A stretch of DNA of 64,000 nucleotides from Pseudomonas fluorescens (GTDB taxonomy: Bacteria; Pseudomonadota; Gammaproteobacteria; Pseudomonadales; Pseudomonadaceae): NCBI RefSeq assembly GCF_902497875.1, contig NZ_CABVHY010000018.1, positions 1-64,000 of the forward strand. The letters run 5' to 3'. The first letter of the stretch is position 1; the number at the start of each line of letters is the position of its first letter. Below the pieces are notes generated by a model that made no database searches, was not told the origin of the DNA, and saw nothing but the letters and a program-made list of their open reading frames with translations. This document shows positions 7,631 to 16,766 of the stretch, one piece after another. Position numbers and translations under genes: made by a program.

Positions 7631-9010
7631 TTACAGTTTTTTGGCTTTCTCGACCGCTTCTTCGATGCCGCCGACCATGTAGAACGCTTGTTCTGGCAAG
7701 TGGTCGTAGTCACCGTTGAGGATGCCTTTGAAGCCGGCAATGGTGTCTTTCAGGGAAACGTATTTACCCGAGGCACCCGTGAAGACTTCAGCCACGAAGA
7801 ACGGTTGCGACAAGAAGCGCTGGATCTTACGAGCACGGTTTACCAACTGTTTGTCGGCTTCCGACAGCTCGTCCATACCCAGGATCGCAATGATGTCCTT
7901 CAGCTCTTTGTAGCGCTGCAACACATACTGTACGCCGCGAGCGGTGTCGTAGTGTTCCTGGCCGATAACCATCGGGTCCAGCTGGCGCGAAGTCGAGTCC
8001 AGTGGATCGACCGCTGGGTAGATACCCAGGGAGGCGATGTCACGGGACAGTACGACGGTGGCGTCCAAGTGGGCGAAGGTGGTCGCAGGCGACGGGTCAG
8101 TCAAGTCATCCGCCGGTACGTATACCGCCTGGATCGAGGTGATCGAACCGTTTTTGGTCGAAGTGATGCGCTCTTGCAGAGTACCCATCTCTTCAGCCAG
8201 AGTCGGCTGGTAACCTACTGCAGAAGGCATACGGCCCAGCAGTGCGGATACTTCAGTACCGGCGAGGGTGTAACGGTAGATGTTGTCAACGAACAACAGT
8301 ACGTCGTTACCTTCGTCACGGAACTTCTCGGCCATGGTCAGGCCGGTCAGTGCTACGCGCAGACGGTTACCCGGCGGCTCGTTCATCTGACCGTATACCA
8401 GTGCCACTTTGTCCAGAACGTTGGAGTCCTTCATCTCGTGGTAGAAGTCGTTACCCTCACGAGTACGCTCACCCACACCGGCGAACACGGAATAACCGCT
8501 GTGCTCGATGGCGATGTTACGGATCAGTTCCATCATGTTTACGGTTTTGCCTACACCGGCACCACCGAACAGACCGACTTTACCGCCTTTGGCAAACGGG
8601 CAAACCAGGTCGATAACCTTGATGCCGGTTTCCAGCAGGTCGTTGCCACCAGCTTGTTCAGCGAAGGTTGGCGCAGGACGGTGAATGCCCCAGCGCTCTT
8701 CGGTGTCGATCGGGCCAGCTTCGTCGATCGGGTTGCCCAGAACGTCCATGATCCGGCCCAGGGTCGCTTTACCGACCGGTACGGAGATGGCTGCGCCGGA
8801 GTCTTTGACTTCCAGACCGCGCTTCAAGCCTTCGGTGGAACCCATCGCAATGGTACGAACCACGCCGTCGCCCAGCTGCTGCTGAACTTCGAGGGTGGTC
8901 CCGGCCGCGCTTTGTACCAACAGCGCGTTGTAGATGCTCGGTACGCTGTCGCGTGGAAATTCCACGTCGATAACGGCGCCGATGATTTGAACGATACGTC
9001 CGCTACTCAT
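7631..9010 (-). CDS. atpD: ATP synthase F1 beta subunit
   Basis: The catalytic subunit of F1. The 459-residue protein shows the Walker A loop GGAGVGKT at 149-156, the GERTREGNDFYHEM segment with the catalytic Glu, Walker B LLFVDNIYR and the ALLGRMPSAVGYQPTLAEEM region. Length and order are as in other gammaproteobacteria. AGAGGAT stands before the ATG. It lies 27 bp after atpG and before atpC. Confidence 0.99.
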   Translation of the reverse strand: MSSGRIVQIIGAVIDVEFPRDSVPSIYNALLVQSAAGTTLEVQQQLGDGVVRTIAMGSTEGLKRGLEVKDSGAAISVPVGKATLGRIMDVLGNPIDEAGPIDTEERWGIHRPAPTFAEQAGGNDLLETGIKVIDLVCPFAKGGKVGLFGGAGVGKTVNMMELIRNIAIEHSGYSVFAGVGERTREGNDFYHEMKDSNVLDKVALVYGQMNEPPGNRLRVALTGLTMAEKFRDEGNDVLLFVDNIYRYTLAGTEVSALLGRMPSAVGYQPTLAEEMGTLQERITSTKNGSITSIQAVYVPADDLTDPSPATTFAHLDATVVLSRDIASLGIYPAVDPLDSTSRQLDPMVIGQEHYDTARGVQYVLQRYKELKDIIAILGMDELSEADKQLVNRARKIQRFLSQPFFVAEVFTGASGKYVSLKDTIAGFKGILNGDYDHLPEQAFYMVGGIEEAVEKAKKL

Positions 9011-9037
9011 AGCTGGATCCTCTGAATATTTGAACCG

Positions 9038-9898
9038 TTAAACCGCGGCAGCGCCGCCAACGATTTCCGAGATCTCTTGGGTGATCGCAGCCTGACGCGC
9101 CTTGTTGTAGATCAGCTGCAAATCGCTGATCAAGTCACCGGCGTTATCGGTAGCGTTCTTCATTGCGATCATCCGCGCAGCCTGTTCAGCCGCGTTGTTC
9201 TCGACCACCGCCTGGTACACCTGCGACTCCACGTAGCGGACCATCAAGCCGTCAAGCAGCTCCTTGGCATCCGGTTCGTAGAGATAGTCCCAGTGGTGCT
9301 TGAGCTTCTGATCCTGGGTCGCCACCAGCGGAATCAACTGTTCCACCGTAGGCTGTTGCGTCATGGTGTTGATGAACTTGTTGGATACCACGGACAGGCG
9401 GTCAATACGGCCGTCCAGGTAGGCATCCAGCATCACCTTGACGCTGCCGATCAGATCATTGATCGACGGCTCTTCGCCCAAGTGGCTGATAGCAGCAACG
9501 ACGTTACCGCCGAAGTTGCGGAAAAATGCCGCACCTTTGCTGCCTATCACGCACAGATCGATCTCTACGCCGCGATCGCGGTTTAACGCCATGTCCTTGA
9601 CCAAGGCCTTGAACAGGTTGGTATTCAAACCACCGCACAAACCACGGTCACTGCTCACGACGACATAACCGACGCGCTTGATTTCGCGCTCGATCATGAA
9701 GGGGTGGCGATATTCCGGGTTGGCGTTGGCCAGATGACCGATAACCTGGCGGATGCGCTCCGCGTAAGGACGGCTAGCAGCCATGCGCATTTGTGCCCTG
9801 CGCATTTTGCTGACCGCCACTTTTTCCATGGCGCTGGTGATCTTTTGCGTGCTTTTGATGCTCGCAATCTTACTGCGAATCTCTTTTGCGCCTGCCAT
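9038..9898 (-). CDS. atpG: ATP synthase F1 gamma subunit
   Basis: Gamma is the rotating shaft inside the alpha3beta3 ring. The 286-residue protein has the conserved N-terminal helix (MAGAKEIRSKIASIKSTQKITSAMEKVAVSKMRRAQ), the SSDRGLCGGLN motif at about 85-95 and the C-terminal helix ending ARQAAITQEISEIVGGA. It is 50 bp downstream of atpA; an inverted repeat (gggagcc / ggctccc) lies in that gap. Confidence 0.98.
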   Translation of the reverse strand: MAGAKEIRSKIASIKSTQKITSAMEKVAVSKMRRAQMRMAASRPYAERIRQVIGHLANANPEYRHPFMIEREIKRVGYVVVSSDRGLCGGLNTNLFKALVKDMALNRDRGVEIDLCVIGSKGAAFFRNFGGNVVAAISHLGEEPSINDLIGSVKVMLDAYLDGRIDRLSVVSNKFINTMTQQPTVEQLIPLVATQDQKLKHHWDYLYEPDAKELLDGLMVRYVESQVYQAVVENNAAEQAARMIAMKNATDNAGDLISDLQLIYNKARQAAITQEISEIVGGAAAV

Positions 9899-9948
9899 GT
9901 AACACCTATCAGGTTAGCAAGCGGGAGCCTTGCGGCTCCCGCTGCGGC

Positions 9949-11493
9949 TTACCAGGTTTGGGTGGCCTTGAACTTCTCGAGACCGGCTTTCATGCCAGCA
10001 TCGATTTCGTCATTGAAGTCACCCTTCACGTTGATCTTCGCCATCAATTCGGCGTGATCGCGGTTGAAGAAAGCAATCAGCGCTTGTTCGAAGCTGCCGA
10101 TCTTGGCGATTTCAATGTCAGTCAGGAACCCACGCTCAGCGGCATACAGCGACAGCGCCATGTCAGCGATCGACATTGGTGCGTATTGCTTCTGCTTCAT
10201 CAGCTCGGTAACGCGCTGACCATGCTCAAGTTGCTTACGGGTCGCTTCGTCCAGGTCAGAAGCGAACTGGGCAAATGCTGCCAGTTCACGGTACTGAGCC
10301 AGAGCGGTACGGATACCACCGGAGAGCTTCTTGATGATCTTGGTCTGAGCGGCACCACCCACACGGGATACCGAAACACCGGCGTTCACTGCAGGACGGA
10401 TCCCGGAGTTGAACATGGCCGATTCCAGGAAGATCTGACCGTCGGTGATGGAAATCACGTTGGTCGGAACGAACGCGGAAACGTCGCCAGCCTGGGTTTC
10501 GATGATCGGCAGTGCGGTCAGGGAACCGGTTTTGCCGGTCACTGCGCCGTTGGTGAACTTCTCTACGTATTCTTCCGAAACGCGGGATGCGCGCTCCAGC
10601 AGACGGGAGTGGAGATAGAACACGTCGCCTGGGTAAGCTTCACGGCCTGGTGGACGGCGCAGCAGCAGGGAAATCTGGCGGTAAGCCACTGCTTGCTTGG
10701 ACAGATCGTCATAAACGATCAGCGCGTCTTCACCGCGGTCGCGGAAGTATTCGCCCATGGTGCAACCGGAGTACGGTGCCAGGAACTGCAGCGCTGCGGA
10801 TTCGGAAGCACTGGCAGCAACGACGATGGTGTTAGCCAACGCGCCGTTTTCTTCCAGCTTGCGAACCACGTTGGCGATAGTCGATTGCTTCTGACCGATC
10901 GCTACGTATACACAGAAAATGCCGCTGTTCTTCTGGTTGATGATCGCGTCGATCGCCAGAGCGGTTTTACCGATCTGACGGTCACCGATGATCAACTCAC
11001 GCTGGCCACGGCCGACAGGGATCATGGCATCGACAGCCTTGTAGCCAGTCTGTACAGGCTGGTCTACCGACTTACGCCAGATCACGCCTGGAGCAACTTT
11101 CTCGACCGCATCGGTCTCGGTGTTGTTCAGCGGACCTTTGCCGTCAACTGGGTTACCCAGTGCGTCGACTACGCGACCCAGCAGTTCCTTACCAACCGGA
11201 ACTTCGAGGATGCGGCCGGTGCACTTGGCGCTCATGCCTTCAGCCAGAGACTGATAGGAGCCCAATACAACGGCGCCTACAGAGTCTTGCTCAAGGTTGA
11301 GGGCCATACCGAAGACGCCGCCCGGAAACTCGATCATCTCGCCGTACATGACGTCGGCCAGACCGTGAATCCGCACGATGCCGTCAGATACGCTGACGAC
11401 AGTGCCTTCGTTACGGGCTTGGGAGGTCACATCGAGCTTGTCGATGCGGCCCTTGATAATTTCACTTATTTCGGAAGGATTGAGTTGCTGCAT
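9949..11493 (-). CDS. atpA: ATP synthase F1 alpha subunit
   Basis: Alpha carries the non-catalytic nucleotide sites of F1. The 514-residue protein has Walker A GDRQIGKT at 170-177, the VYDDLSKQAVAYRQISLLLRRPPGREAYPGD region with Walker B, and the C-terminal helical domain. Length is normal. The gene follows atpH by 21 bp in the atp operon. The opposite strand is open over most of this gene, but that frame is a shadow. Confidence 0.99.
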   Translation of the reverse strand: MQQLNPSEISEIIKGRIDKLDVTSQARNEGTVVSVSDGIVRIHGLADVMYGEMIEFPGGVFGMALNLEQDSVGAVVLGSYQSLAEGMSAKCTGRILEVPVGKELLGRVVDALGNPVDGKGPLNNTETDAVEKVAPGVIWRKSVDQPVQTGYKAVDAMIPVGRGQRELIIGDRQIGKTALAIDAIINQKNSGIFCVYVAIGQKQSTIANVVRKLEENGALANTIVVAASASESAALQFLAPYSGCTMGEYFRDRGEDALIVYDDLSKQAVAYRQISLLLRRPPGREAYPGDVFYLHSRLLERASRVSEEYVEKFTNGAVTGKTGSLTALPIIETQAGDVSAFVPTNVISITDGQIFLESAMFNSGIRPAVNAGVSVSRVGGAAQTKIIKKLSGGIRTALAQYRELAAFAQFASDLDEATRKQLEHGQRVTELMKQKQYAPMSIADMALSLYAAERGFLTDIEIAKIGSFEQALIAFFNRDHAELMAKINVKGDFNDEIDAGMKAGLEKFKATQTW

Positions 11494-11514
11494 TGCTCTG
11501 CTGCCCCTTCAAAC

Positions 11515-12051
11515 TCAAGATTTCAATGCTTCGGCAAGGTTCGCGAGTTTGCCGCGAATCGAGCCATCGATAACCAGGTCGCCGGCGCGGATTACGACGC
11601 CACCAATAAGGCTGGCATCCTCCGACGCGTGCAGGCGCACTTCCCGGCCGAGCCGTGCACTGAGAACCTTGGCGAGTTTGTCTTGCTGTTCTTGGTTCAA
11701 TGCGAAAGCACTGGTTACGTCCACGTCTACCGATTTCTCTTGTTCGGCCTTGTACAGGTCAAACAGAGCGGCGATCTCCGGCATCAGCGGGAGACGGTCG
11801 TTTTCAGCAACGACGTGAATGAAATTCTTTGCTTTCTCATCAAACTTGTCGCCACACACGTCGATAAACGTGGTGGCCTTGTTTGCGCTCGTCAGTCGCG
11901 GGGCCTTGAGCACGCTCTGCATAGTGTCGTCTTGCGACACTGCTGCAGCCAGGCCGAGCATGGCTGACCAAGAGGCCAGCTGCTTGTGGGACTGGGCGTG
12001 CTCGAAGGCTGCCTTAGCGTAAGGTCGGGCCAACGTGGTCAATTCTGCCAT
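11515..12051 (-). CDS. atpH: ATP synthase F1 delta subunit
   Basis: Delta joins the top of F1 to the peripheral stalk b2. The 178-residue protein begins with the ARPYAKAAFEHAQ motif of the family and ends with the conserved segment EVRLHASEDASLIGGVVIRAGDLVIDGSIRGKL. It lies 12 bp after atpF and 21 bp before atpA, in the expected place. Confidence 0.97.
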   Translation of the reverse strand: MAELTTLARPYAKAAFEHAQSHKQLASWSAMLGLAAAVSQDDTMQSVLKAPRLTSANKATTFIDVCGDKFDEKAKNFIHVVAENDRLPLMPEIAALFDLYKAEQEKSVDVDVTSAFALNQEQQDKLAKVLSARLGREVRLHASEDASLIGGVVIRAGDLVIDGSIRGKLANLAEALKS

Positions 12052-12063
12052 GATCGCCCTCGC

Positions 12064-12534
12064 TTAAATTTCAGCAGCCAGTTTGTTAACCAGCTCCGCG
12101 TGCGCGTTTTGATCGATTGTGGCACCCAGGATCTTCTCTGCGCCGTTGACAGCCAGGCTACCCAGTTGGGCACGCAAGGCGTCTTTGACGCTGTTCAGTT
12201 CCTGTTCGATCTCGGCCTGAGCCTGAGCCTTCACACGTTCAGCTTCGACGCGAGCCTGATCTCGGGCTTCATCGACGATCTGAGCACCGCGTTTCTTGGC
12301 TTGCTCAATGATTTCAGCTGCCTGTGCTTTAGCATCGCGCAGTTGATGACCCGCTTTCTCTTGGGCCAACTCCAGGTCGCGAGCTGCACGGCTGGCAGCG
12401 TCCAGTCCATCCGCGATCTTCTTCTGACGTTCGTGCAAAGCCGCGATGACCGGAGGCCACACGAACTTCATGCAAAACAGTACAAAAATGAAGAACGCAA
12501 CGGACTGGCCAATCAGGGTTGCATTAATGTTCAC
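12064..12534 (-). CDS. atpF: ATP synthase Fo b subunit
   Basis: Subunit b forms the peripheral stalk. The 156-residue protein has one N-terminal membrane helix (about residues 5-25: LIGQSVAFFIFVLFCMKFVW) and a long charged coiled coil rich in Ala, Glu, Lys and Gln that ends SLAVNGAEKILGATIDQNAHAELV. Length and position (between atpE and atpH) are typical. Confidence 0.97.
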   Translation of the reverse strand: MNINATLIGQSVAFFIFVLFCMKFVWPPVIAALHERQKKIADGLDAASRAARDLELAQEKAGHQLRDAKAQAAEIIEQAKKRGAQIVDEARDQARVEAERVKAQAQAEIEQELNSVKDALRAQLGSLAVNGAEKILGATIDQNAHAELVNKLAAEI

Positions 12535-12591
12535 GCCAACACCTCGCTCGTTCGTTGTCCATCACCCTAATCAACTCGAAAATTCGAGTGA

Positions 12592-12849
12592 TTAGCCAGC
12601 GAGTTGACCAACGAAGGGGTTCGCGAAGGTGAAGAACAGAGCGATACCAACGCCGATCATGGTTACGGCGTCGAGCAGACCGGCAACGATGAACATTTTG
12701 ACTTGCAGCATTGGAACCATCTCTGGCTGACGCGCTGCGCCTTCCAGGAACTTGCCACCCAACAGGCCGAAACCAATTGCGGTACCCAGTGCGCCCAGGC
12801 CGATCAACAGTGCAACAGCGATAGCGGTTAGACCAACTACAGTTTCCAT
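12592..12849 (-). CDS. atpE: ATP synthase Fo c subunit (proteolipid)
   Basis: Subunit c forms the membrane rotor ring. The 85-residue protein is two membrane helices joined by the polar loop ARQPEM; the first helix is glycine-rich and the second carries the proton-binding acid at Asp60 in [10 protein letters not shown]. The start has GGGAGGAAAG just before the ATG, and an A/U-rich tract of about 40 nt lies upstream, which fits the high yield of c needed relative to other subunits. Confidence 0.98.
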
Positions 12850-12885
12850 CTTTCCTCCCGACTTTTACGTCGTATGGTTTAGGTT

Positions 12886-12983
12886 TTTTAATTTTTAAAG
12901 CGGTAAAACAAATCGTTTCATAGCCCTGTTCGGGCACCCTCTCGTTTGACCGAGAGGGACATCAGACCAGTCGAGACTGGTCT
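12886..12983 (-). promoter_or_regulatory. hairpin-rich and A/U-rich leader between atpB and atpE
   Basis: On the minus strand the gap after atpB holds three consecutive hairpins: 12964-12983 (AGACCAGTC / GACTGGTCT), 12937-12958 (CCCTCTCG / CGAGAGGG) and 12923-12935 (GCCC / GGGC), then an A/U-rich stretch at about 12886-12910 just ahead of the atpE ribosome binding site. No T-run follows the stems, so they look like mRNA processing or stability elements rather than terminators. A translational enhancer before atpE is known in E. coli; the parallel is inferred. Confidence 0.5.
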
Positions 12984-13852
12984 TAATGGTTCTCTTCGTG
13001 CGCCATCGACAGGTAGACGATGGTCAGCATCATGAAGATAAACGCCTGCAGGGTGATGATCAGGATGTGGAACACAGCCCACGCCCACTGCAGAACTATG
13101 CCCAGGCCGCTAAGCCAGAGCAGACCGCTGCCGAACATCACGGCGATCAGAATGAAGACCAGTTCGCCGGCATACATGTTGCCGAACAGACGCAGGGCCA
13201 GCGAGATCGGCTTGGCAATCAGCGTCACGAACTCCAGCAGGAAGTTCACCGGAATCAGCAGAGCCTGAAGGAAGATGTTCTTGCTGCCGAACGGGTGCAG
13301 GGTCAGTTCGCCGATGAAACCGCCGATACCCTTGACCTTGATGCTGTAGAAAATGATCAGCGCGAACACCGACAGGGCCATGCCCAGGGTCGCGTTCGGG
13401 TCAGTGGTCGACACCGCACGGAATGGAATGTGCGAATCACCAGTGATCAGGATGGCCAGCTGAGGAATCCAGTCGACCGGTATCAGGTCGACGGCGTTCA
13501 TCAGGAAGACCCAGACGAAGATGGTCAGTGCCAGTGGTGCAATCACCGGGCTTCGGCCATGGAAGCTGTCTTTCACGCTGCCATCGACGAATTCGACCAA
13601 GACTTCAACGAAGTTCTGCAAAGCACCAGGTTGACCTGAAGTCGCCTTCTTCGCCGCCATGCGGAAAATCAGAACGAAAATCAGACCCAACGCAACAGAC
13701 CAGCCGAGGGTATCGACGTGGAATGCCCAGAAGCCCATTTCTTTGGCCTCTGCTGCGGTGTGGGCAAAGCCCCAGCCGCCGTTAGGTAGCTGCCCGAAGG
13801 TCAGGTTCTGCAAGTGATGCTGGATATAGCCCGAAGCGGTGGTTTCTGCCAT
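12983..13852 (-). CDS. atpB: ATP synthase Fo a subunit
   Basis: Subunit a provides the proton half-channels beside the c ring. The 289-residue protein has five to six membrane segments; the essential Arg is in SLALRLFGNMYAGELVF (about residues 220-235), with the conserved terminal helix LQAFIFMMLTIVYLSMAHEENH. Length and place after atpI are normal. A hairpin overlaps its stop codon. Confidence 0.97.
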   Translation of the reverse strand: MAETTASGYIQHHLQNLTFGQLPNGGWGFAHTAAEAKEMGFWAFHVDTLGWSVALGLIFVLIFRMAAKKATSGQPGALQNFVEVLVEFVDGSVKDSFHGRSPVIAPLALTIFVWVFLMNAVDLIPVDWIPQLAILITGDSHIPFRAVSTTDPNATLGMALSVFALIIFYSIKVKGIGGFIGELTLHPFGSKNIFLQALLIPVNFLLEFVTLIAKPISLALRLFGNMYAGELVFILIAVMFGSGLLWLSGLGIVLQWAWAVFHILIITLQAFIFMMLTIVYLSMAHEENH

Positions 13853-13868
13853 GTTTGCCTCAAACGCC

Positions 13869-14276
13869 CTAAGGTCTCGAAAGTCTTGTTCTCATCAGCA
13901 GGGGAGCGAACCAGCTGACCAGTTGGGTCAGCACGAAGACGCCGAATACAGCTAGCGGCGCCAATGGCTTCACACCTGCGAACGTCAATGCAAAGAGCAC
14001 TGCCGTCAAAATCAGTTTGCCTGCCTCGCCGGCATAAAATGACCGGACGATGGCTTGAGCTGCCCGGGCGCCGGAAAACCGAAATGCCCGATGAGCAAAA
14101 TACGCGTTGGGCAGCAAGGCTATCAGGCCTCCGCAGAGACCCGAGTATCCGGCTACGACTCCATGCCAGTACCAGAGCGCCAAAGCGGCCAGTACCAAAA
14201 CGACAAATTGAGCCAGTAGCACCGGAAATACGGCCAGGCGATGGAACGGCAAGCGGTTTGGCATGCGGCTCTCCAT
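13869..14276 (-). CDS. atpI: ATP synthase assembly protein I
   Basis: AtpI is a small membrane protein that helps c-ring assembly. The chosen start (ATG at 14276, MESRMPNRLPFHRLAVF) has GGGGAG upstream and gives 135 residues; a longer frame begins 21 codons earlier without family support. Four hydrophobic helices are visible (about 12-30, 36-55, 78-95, 101-120). It is the first gene of the atp operon, 16 bp before atpB. Confidence 0.9.
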   Translation of the reverse strand: MESRMPNRLPFHRLAVFPVLLAQFVVLVLAALALWYWHGVVAGYSGLCGGLIALLPNAYFAHRAFRFSGARAAQAIVRSFYAGEAGKLILTAVLFALTFAGVKPLAPLAVFGVFVLTQLVSWFAPLLMRTRLSRP

Positions 14277-14353
14277 CGATATTGCTCCCCAAGAATCGGC
14301 TGCCAGAACGCTATAAATTGGCATAATTTGTGCCGACAAAATGCGCGCAGAGT

Positions 14354-14375
14354 ATAGGGGCGGTTCCGCCCCTAT
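14354..14375. repeat. perfect inverted repeat between parB and atpI
   Basis: A 10-bp G+C-rich stem (ATAGGGGCGG / CCGCCCCTAT) with a 2-nt loop lies 48 bp after the parB stop. No clear T-run follows on the minus strand, so it may be a weak or rho-assisted end of the parAB transcript. Confidence 0.55.
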
Positions 14376-14423
14376 TCAACTGCCAGGTAGTGTTTTTTGA
14401 CTGCTGCTACATATGGAATTGTT

Positions 14424-15296
14424 TCAGCGGATGTGCGCAAGAACGCCCTGCAATTCATCCAGGGAGTTATAACCAATGACCAACTGCCCTTTGCCCTTCT
14501 TCCCGTGGCGGATCTGCACCGCAGAGCCCAGGCGCTCGGCCAGACGCTGTTCGAGACGGGCAATATCCGGGTCGGGTTTGGTGGGTTCGGCGGGCTCATG
14601 TTTGCCACTCAACCACTGGCGAACCAGGGCTTCAGTCTGGCGCACAGTCAAACCTCGTGCGACAACGTGTCGCGCCCCTTCGACTTGTTGATTTTCCGGC
14701 AAACCGAGCAATGCACGTGCGTGACCCATTTCCAGGTCACCGTGAGACAGCATGGTTTTGATGACTTCAGGTAACGCAATCAGGCGCAGCAAGTTGGCCA
14801 CGGTCACCCGGGATTTACCCACGGCTTCGGCAACCTGCTGCTGAGTCAGCTGGAATTCCTGCTGCAAGCGCTGCAGCGCCACCGCTTCCTCGATCGGATT
14901 GAGGTCTTCGCGCTGAATGTTCTCGATCAGCGCCATGGCAATGGCGGTTTCATCCGGCACATCGCGAACCATCGCCGGGATGGTTTCCTGGCCAGCCTGC
15001 TGGCTGGCACGCCAGCGGCGTTCACCGGCAATGATCTCAAAGCGCCCCCCGCCGATCGGACGAACCACGATCGGTTGCATCACCCCCTGGGCCTTGATCG
15101 ACTGAGCGAGCTCTTCGAGCGCCTGTGGGTCCATGTCCCGTCGTGGCTGGTACTTGCCACGTTGAATCAGGTCCAGTGGCAGGTGCTGCAGCTCACGCTC
15201 ATTGGCCTGCACCGCTTGCTCTTCCAGCGAGCTGACGGTCGGACCACTCAGCAGTGCATCCAGTCCACGTCCGAGACCTCGTTTCTTGACGGCCAT
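14424..15296 (-). CDS. parB: chromosome partitioning protein ParB
   Basis: ParB is a CTP-dependent clamp that loads at parS and organises the origin for segregation. The 290-residue protein has the N-terminal MAVKKRGLGRGLDALL segment, the nucleotide-binding box GERRWRAS (about 92-99), a helix-turn-helix (TQQQVAEAVGKSRVTVANLLRL) and a C-terminal dimerisation domain. It lies 9 bp after parA. Two perfect parS sites occur 11.5-12 kb away inside recF, on the other side of oriC. Confidence 0.98.
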   Translation of the reverse strand: MAVKKRGLGRGLDALLSGPTVSSLEEQAVQANERELQHLPLDLIQRGKYQPRRDMDPQALEELAQSIKAQGVMQPIVVRPIGGGRFEIIAGERRWRASQQAGQETIPAMVRDVPDETAIAMALIENIQREDLNPIEEAVALQRLQQEFQLTQQQVAEAVGKSRVTVANLLRLIALPEVIKTMLSHGDLEMGHARALLGLPENQQVEGARHVVARGLTVRQTEALVRQWLSGKHEPAEPTKPDPDIARLEQRLAERLGSAVQIRHGKKGKGQLVIGYNSLDELQGVLAHIR

Positions 15297-15305
15297 GGGG
15301 ATTCC

Positions 15306-16103
15306 TTAAGTTGCCTGAGCGGCGGCGGTGCGTGAGTTGCGACGTTGACGACGAACCAGCTCGCCCGCCAATGCCAGATAGGCAATAGCGCCCCGCGATG
15401 ACTTGTCGTAGGCCAACGCCGGCATGCCATAACTGGGTGCTTCGGCCAAACGGATGTTGCGCGGAATCACGGTGTCATACAATTGCTCACCGAAGTGTTC
15501 CTTGAGCTGCGCCGAAACGTCGTTCATCAGACTCAGCCGCGGGTCGTACATAGTCCGCAGCAGGCCTTCGACTTTCAGGTTCGGGTTCAGCAGTTCAGCG
15601 ATGCGCTTGATGTTGTCCACAAGGTCGCTCAAACCTTCGAGTGCGAAGTACTCGCACTGCATGGGGATAATTACCCCGTCGGCAGCGACCAGCGCGTTGA
15701 GCGTAAGCATCGACAGCGACGGTGGACAATCGATCAAAATGTAATCGTAGTTTTCACGAATCGGCGCCAGAGCGCTGCGCAGACGGCTTTCTTTCATCTG
15801 CATTTCCAGCAGAACGACTTCTGCCGCCGTCAGATCGCGGTTGGCTGGCAGCAGTTGATAACCGCCATGCTCGGAATAGTGCATGGCCTGGGCCAGATCG
15901 CATTCGCCGATCAGCAGGTCATAGACCGAATTTTCCAGGTTGTGTTTATCCACACCGCTACCCATGGTGGCGTTGCCTTGTGGATCAAGATCGATCAACA
16001 GCACCCGACGCTTGGTAGCGACCAGCGATGCTGCGAGGTTGATACAGGTGGTGGTCTTGCCCACACCACCCTTTTGGTTCGCAATCGCGAATACCTTAGC
16101 CAT
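15306..16103 (-). CDS. parA: chromosome partitioning ATPase ParA (Soj)
   Basis: ParA binds DNA non-specifically as an ATP dimer and moves the ParB-parS complex. The 265-residue protein has the deviant Walker A KGGVGKT at residues 11-17, a second motif DLDPQGNAT, and DCPPSLSML. I chose ATG at 16103 (MAKVFAIANQ) over a TTG six codons earlier because it matches the family N-terminus. It starts 18 nt after the rsmG stop and is followed by parB. A perfect DnaA box (15946-15954) lies within the gene. Confidence 0.97.
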   Translation of the reverse strand: MAKVFAIANQKGGVGKTTTCINLAASLVATKRRVLLIDLDPQGNATMGSGVDKHNLENSVYDLLIGECDLAQAMHYSEHGGYQLLPANRDLTAAEVVLLEMQMKESRLRSALAPIRENYDYILIDCPPSLSMLTLNALVAADGVIIPMQCEYFALEGLSDLVDNIKRIAELLNPNLKVEGLLRTMYDPRLSLMNDVSAQLKEHFGEQLYDTVIPRNIRLAEAPSYGMPALAYDKSSRGAIAYLALAGELVRRQRRNSRTAAAQAT

Positions 16104-16121
16104 TCTTGCTTGTGTTCCCAA

Positions 16122-16766
16122 TCATGCCGTGCGGCGCAGTATCAGCAGATGGCGTTGGCCTTGGCAACCGGGTACGGCCAACGCGTGCGCGCTATCGAGG
16201 TGGAAGTCTGCCGGCAATGCTACCAGTTCATCCGCCGGATGCAGGCCTTTCATTGCCAACCAACGTGTATCGAGGTCGCCCAGATGCCGCGTCCAGTTGG
16301 AGAAATCTTCCAGACTGCTGAACGCTCGGGAGACGATCCCGGTGAAGGGTAGTTCAGGATGGAAGGCTTCGACACGACTGTGGATAACTTGCAGGTTATC
16401 CAGCTTGAGTTCGAGTTTGACCTGGGTCAGGAAGCGGGTTTTCTTGCCGTTGCTGTCCAGAACCGTCACTTGCGACTCGGGGAACAGGATCGCCAAGGGA
16501 ATCCCCGGCATCCCGCCACCGCTGCCAACATCCAGCCAACGACCATTCTCGATGAAGGACATGACACTCAGGCTGTCGAGCAAATGCCGCGAAACCATTT
16601 CGTCCGGGTCGCGCACCGCCGTGGGGTTGTACGCCTTATTCCATTTGATCAACAGGGCCAGATACGCCAGCAGTTGAGCATGCTGGCTTTCTGTCAGGGT
16701 GACACCGAGCTGGCGAGCACCTGTGGATAACTCTTCGGCATGTTGCGAGGTGACCAACGAACTCAA
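16122..16766 (-). CDS. rsmG: 16S rRNA (guanine527-N7)-methyltransferase
   Basis: RsmG (GidB) methylates G527 of 16S rRNA; its loss gives low-level streptomycin resistance. The 214-residue protein has the SAM-binding loop WLDVGSGGGMPGIPLAILFPE (about 68-88). It starts with TTG at 16766, overlapping the end of mnmG by 4 nt (TTGA), so the pair is translationally coupled. Two perfect DnaA boxes lie inside the coding sequence (16379 and 16722). Confidence 0.97.
   Translation of the reverse strand: MSSLVTSQHAEELSTGARQLGVTLTESQHAQLLAYLALLIKWNKAYNPTAVRDPDEMVSRHLLDSLSVMSFIENGRWLDVGSGGGMPGIPLAILFPESQVTVLDSNGKKTRFLTQVKLELKLDNLQVIHSRVEAFHPELPFTGIVSRAFSSLEDFSNWTRHLGDLDTRWLAMKGLHPADELVALPADFHLDSAHALAVPGCQGQRHLLILRRTA

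Noticed and set aside
9886..11967. 693-codon open frame antisense to atpA and atpH
   Set aside because: It mirrors two certain genes on the other strand, has no start signal or family motif, and such antisense frames are common in high-G+C genes.
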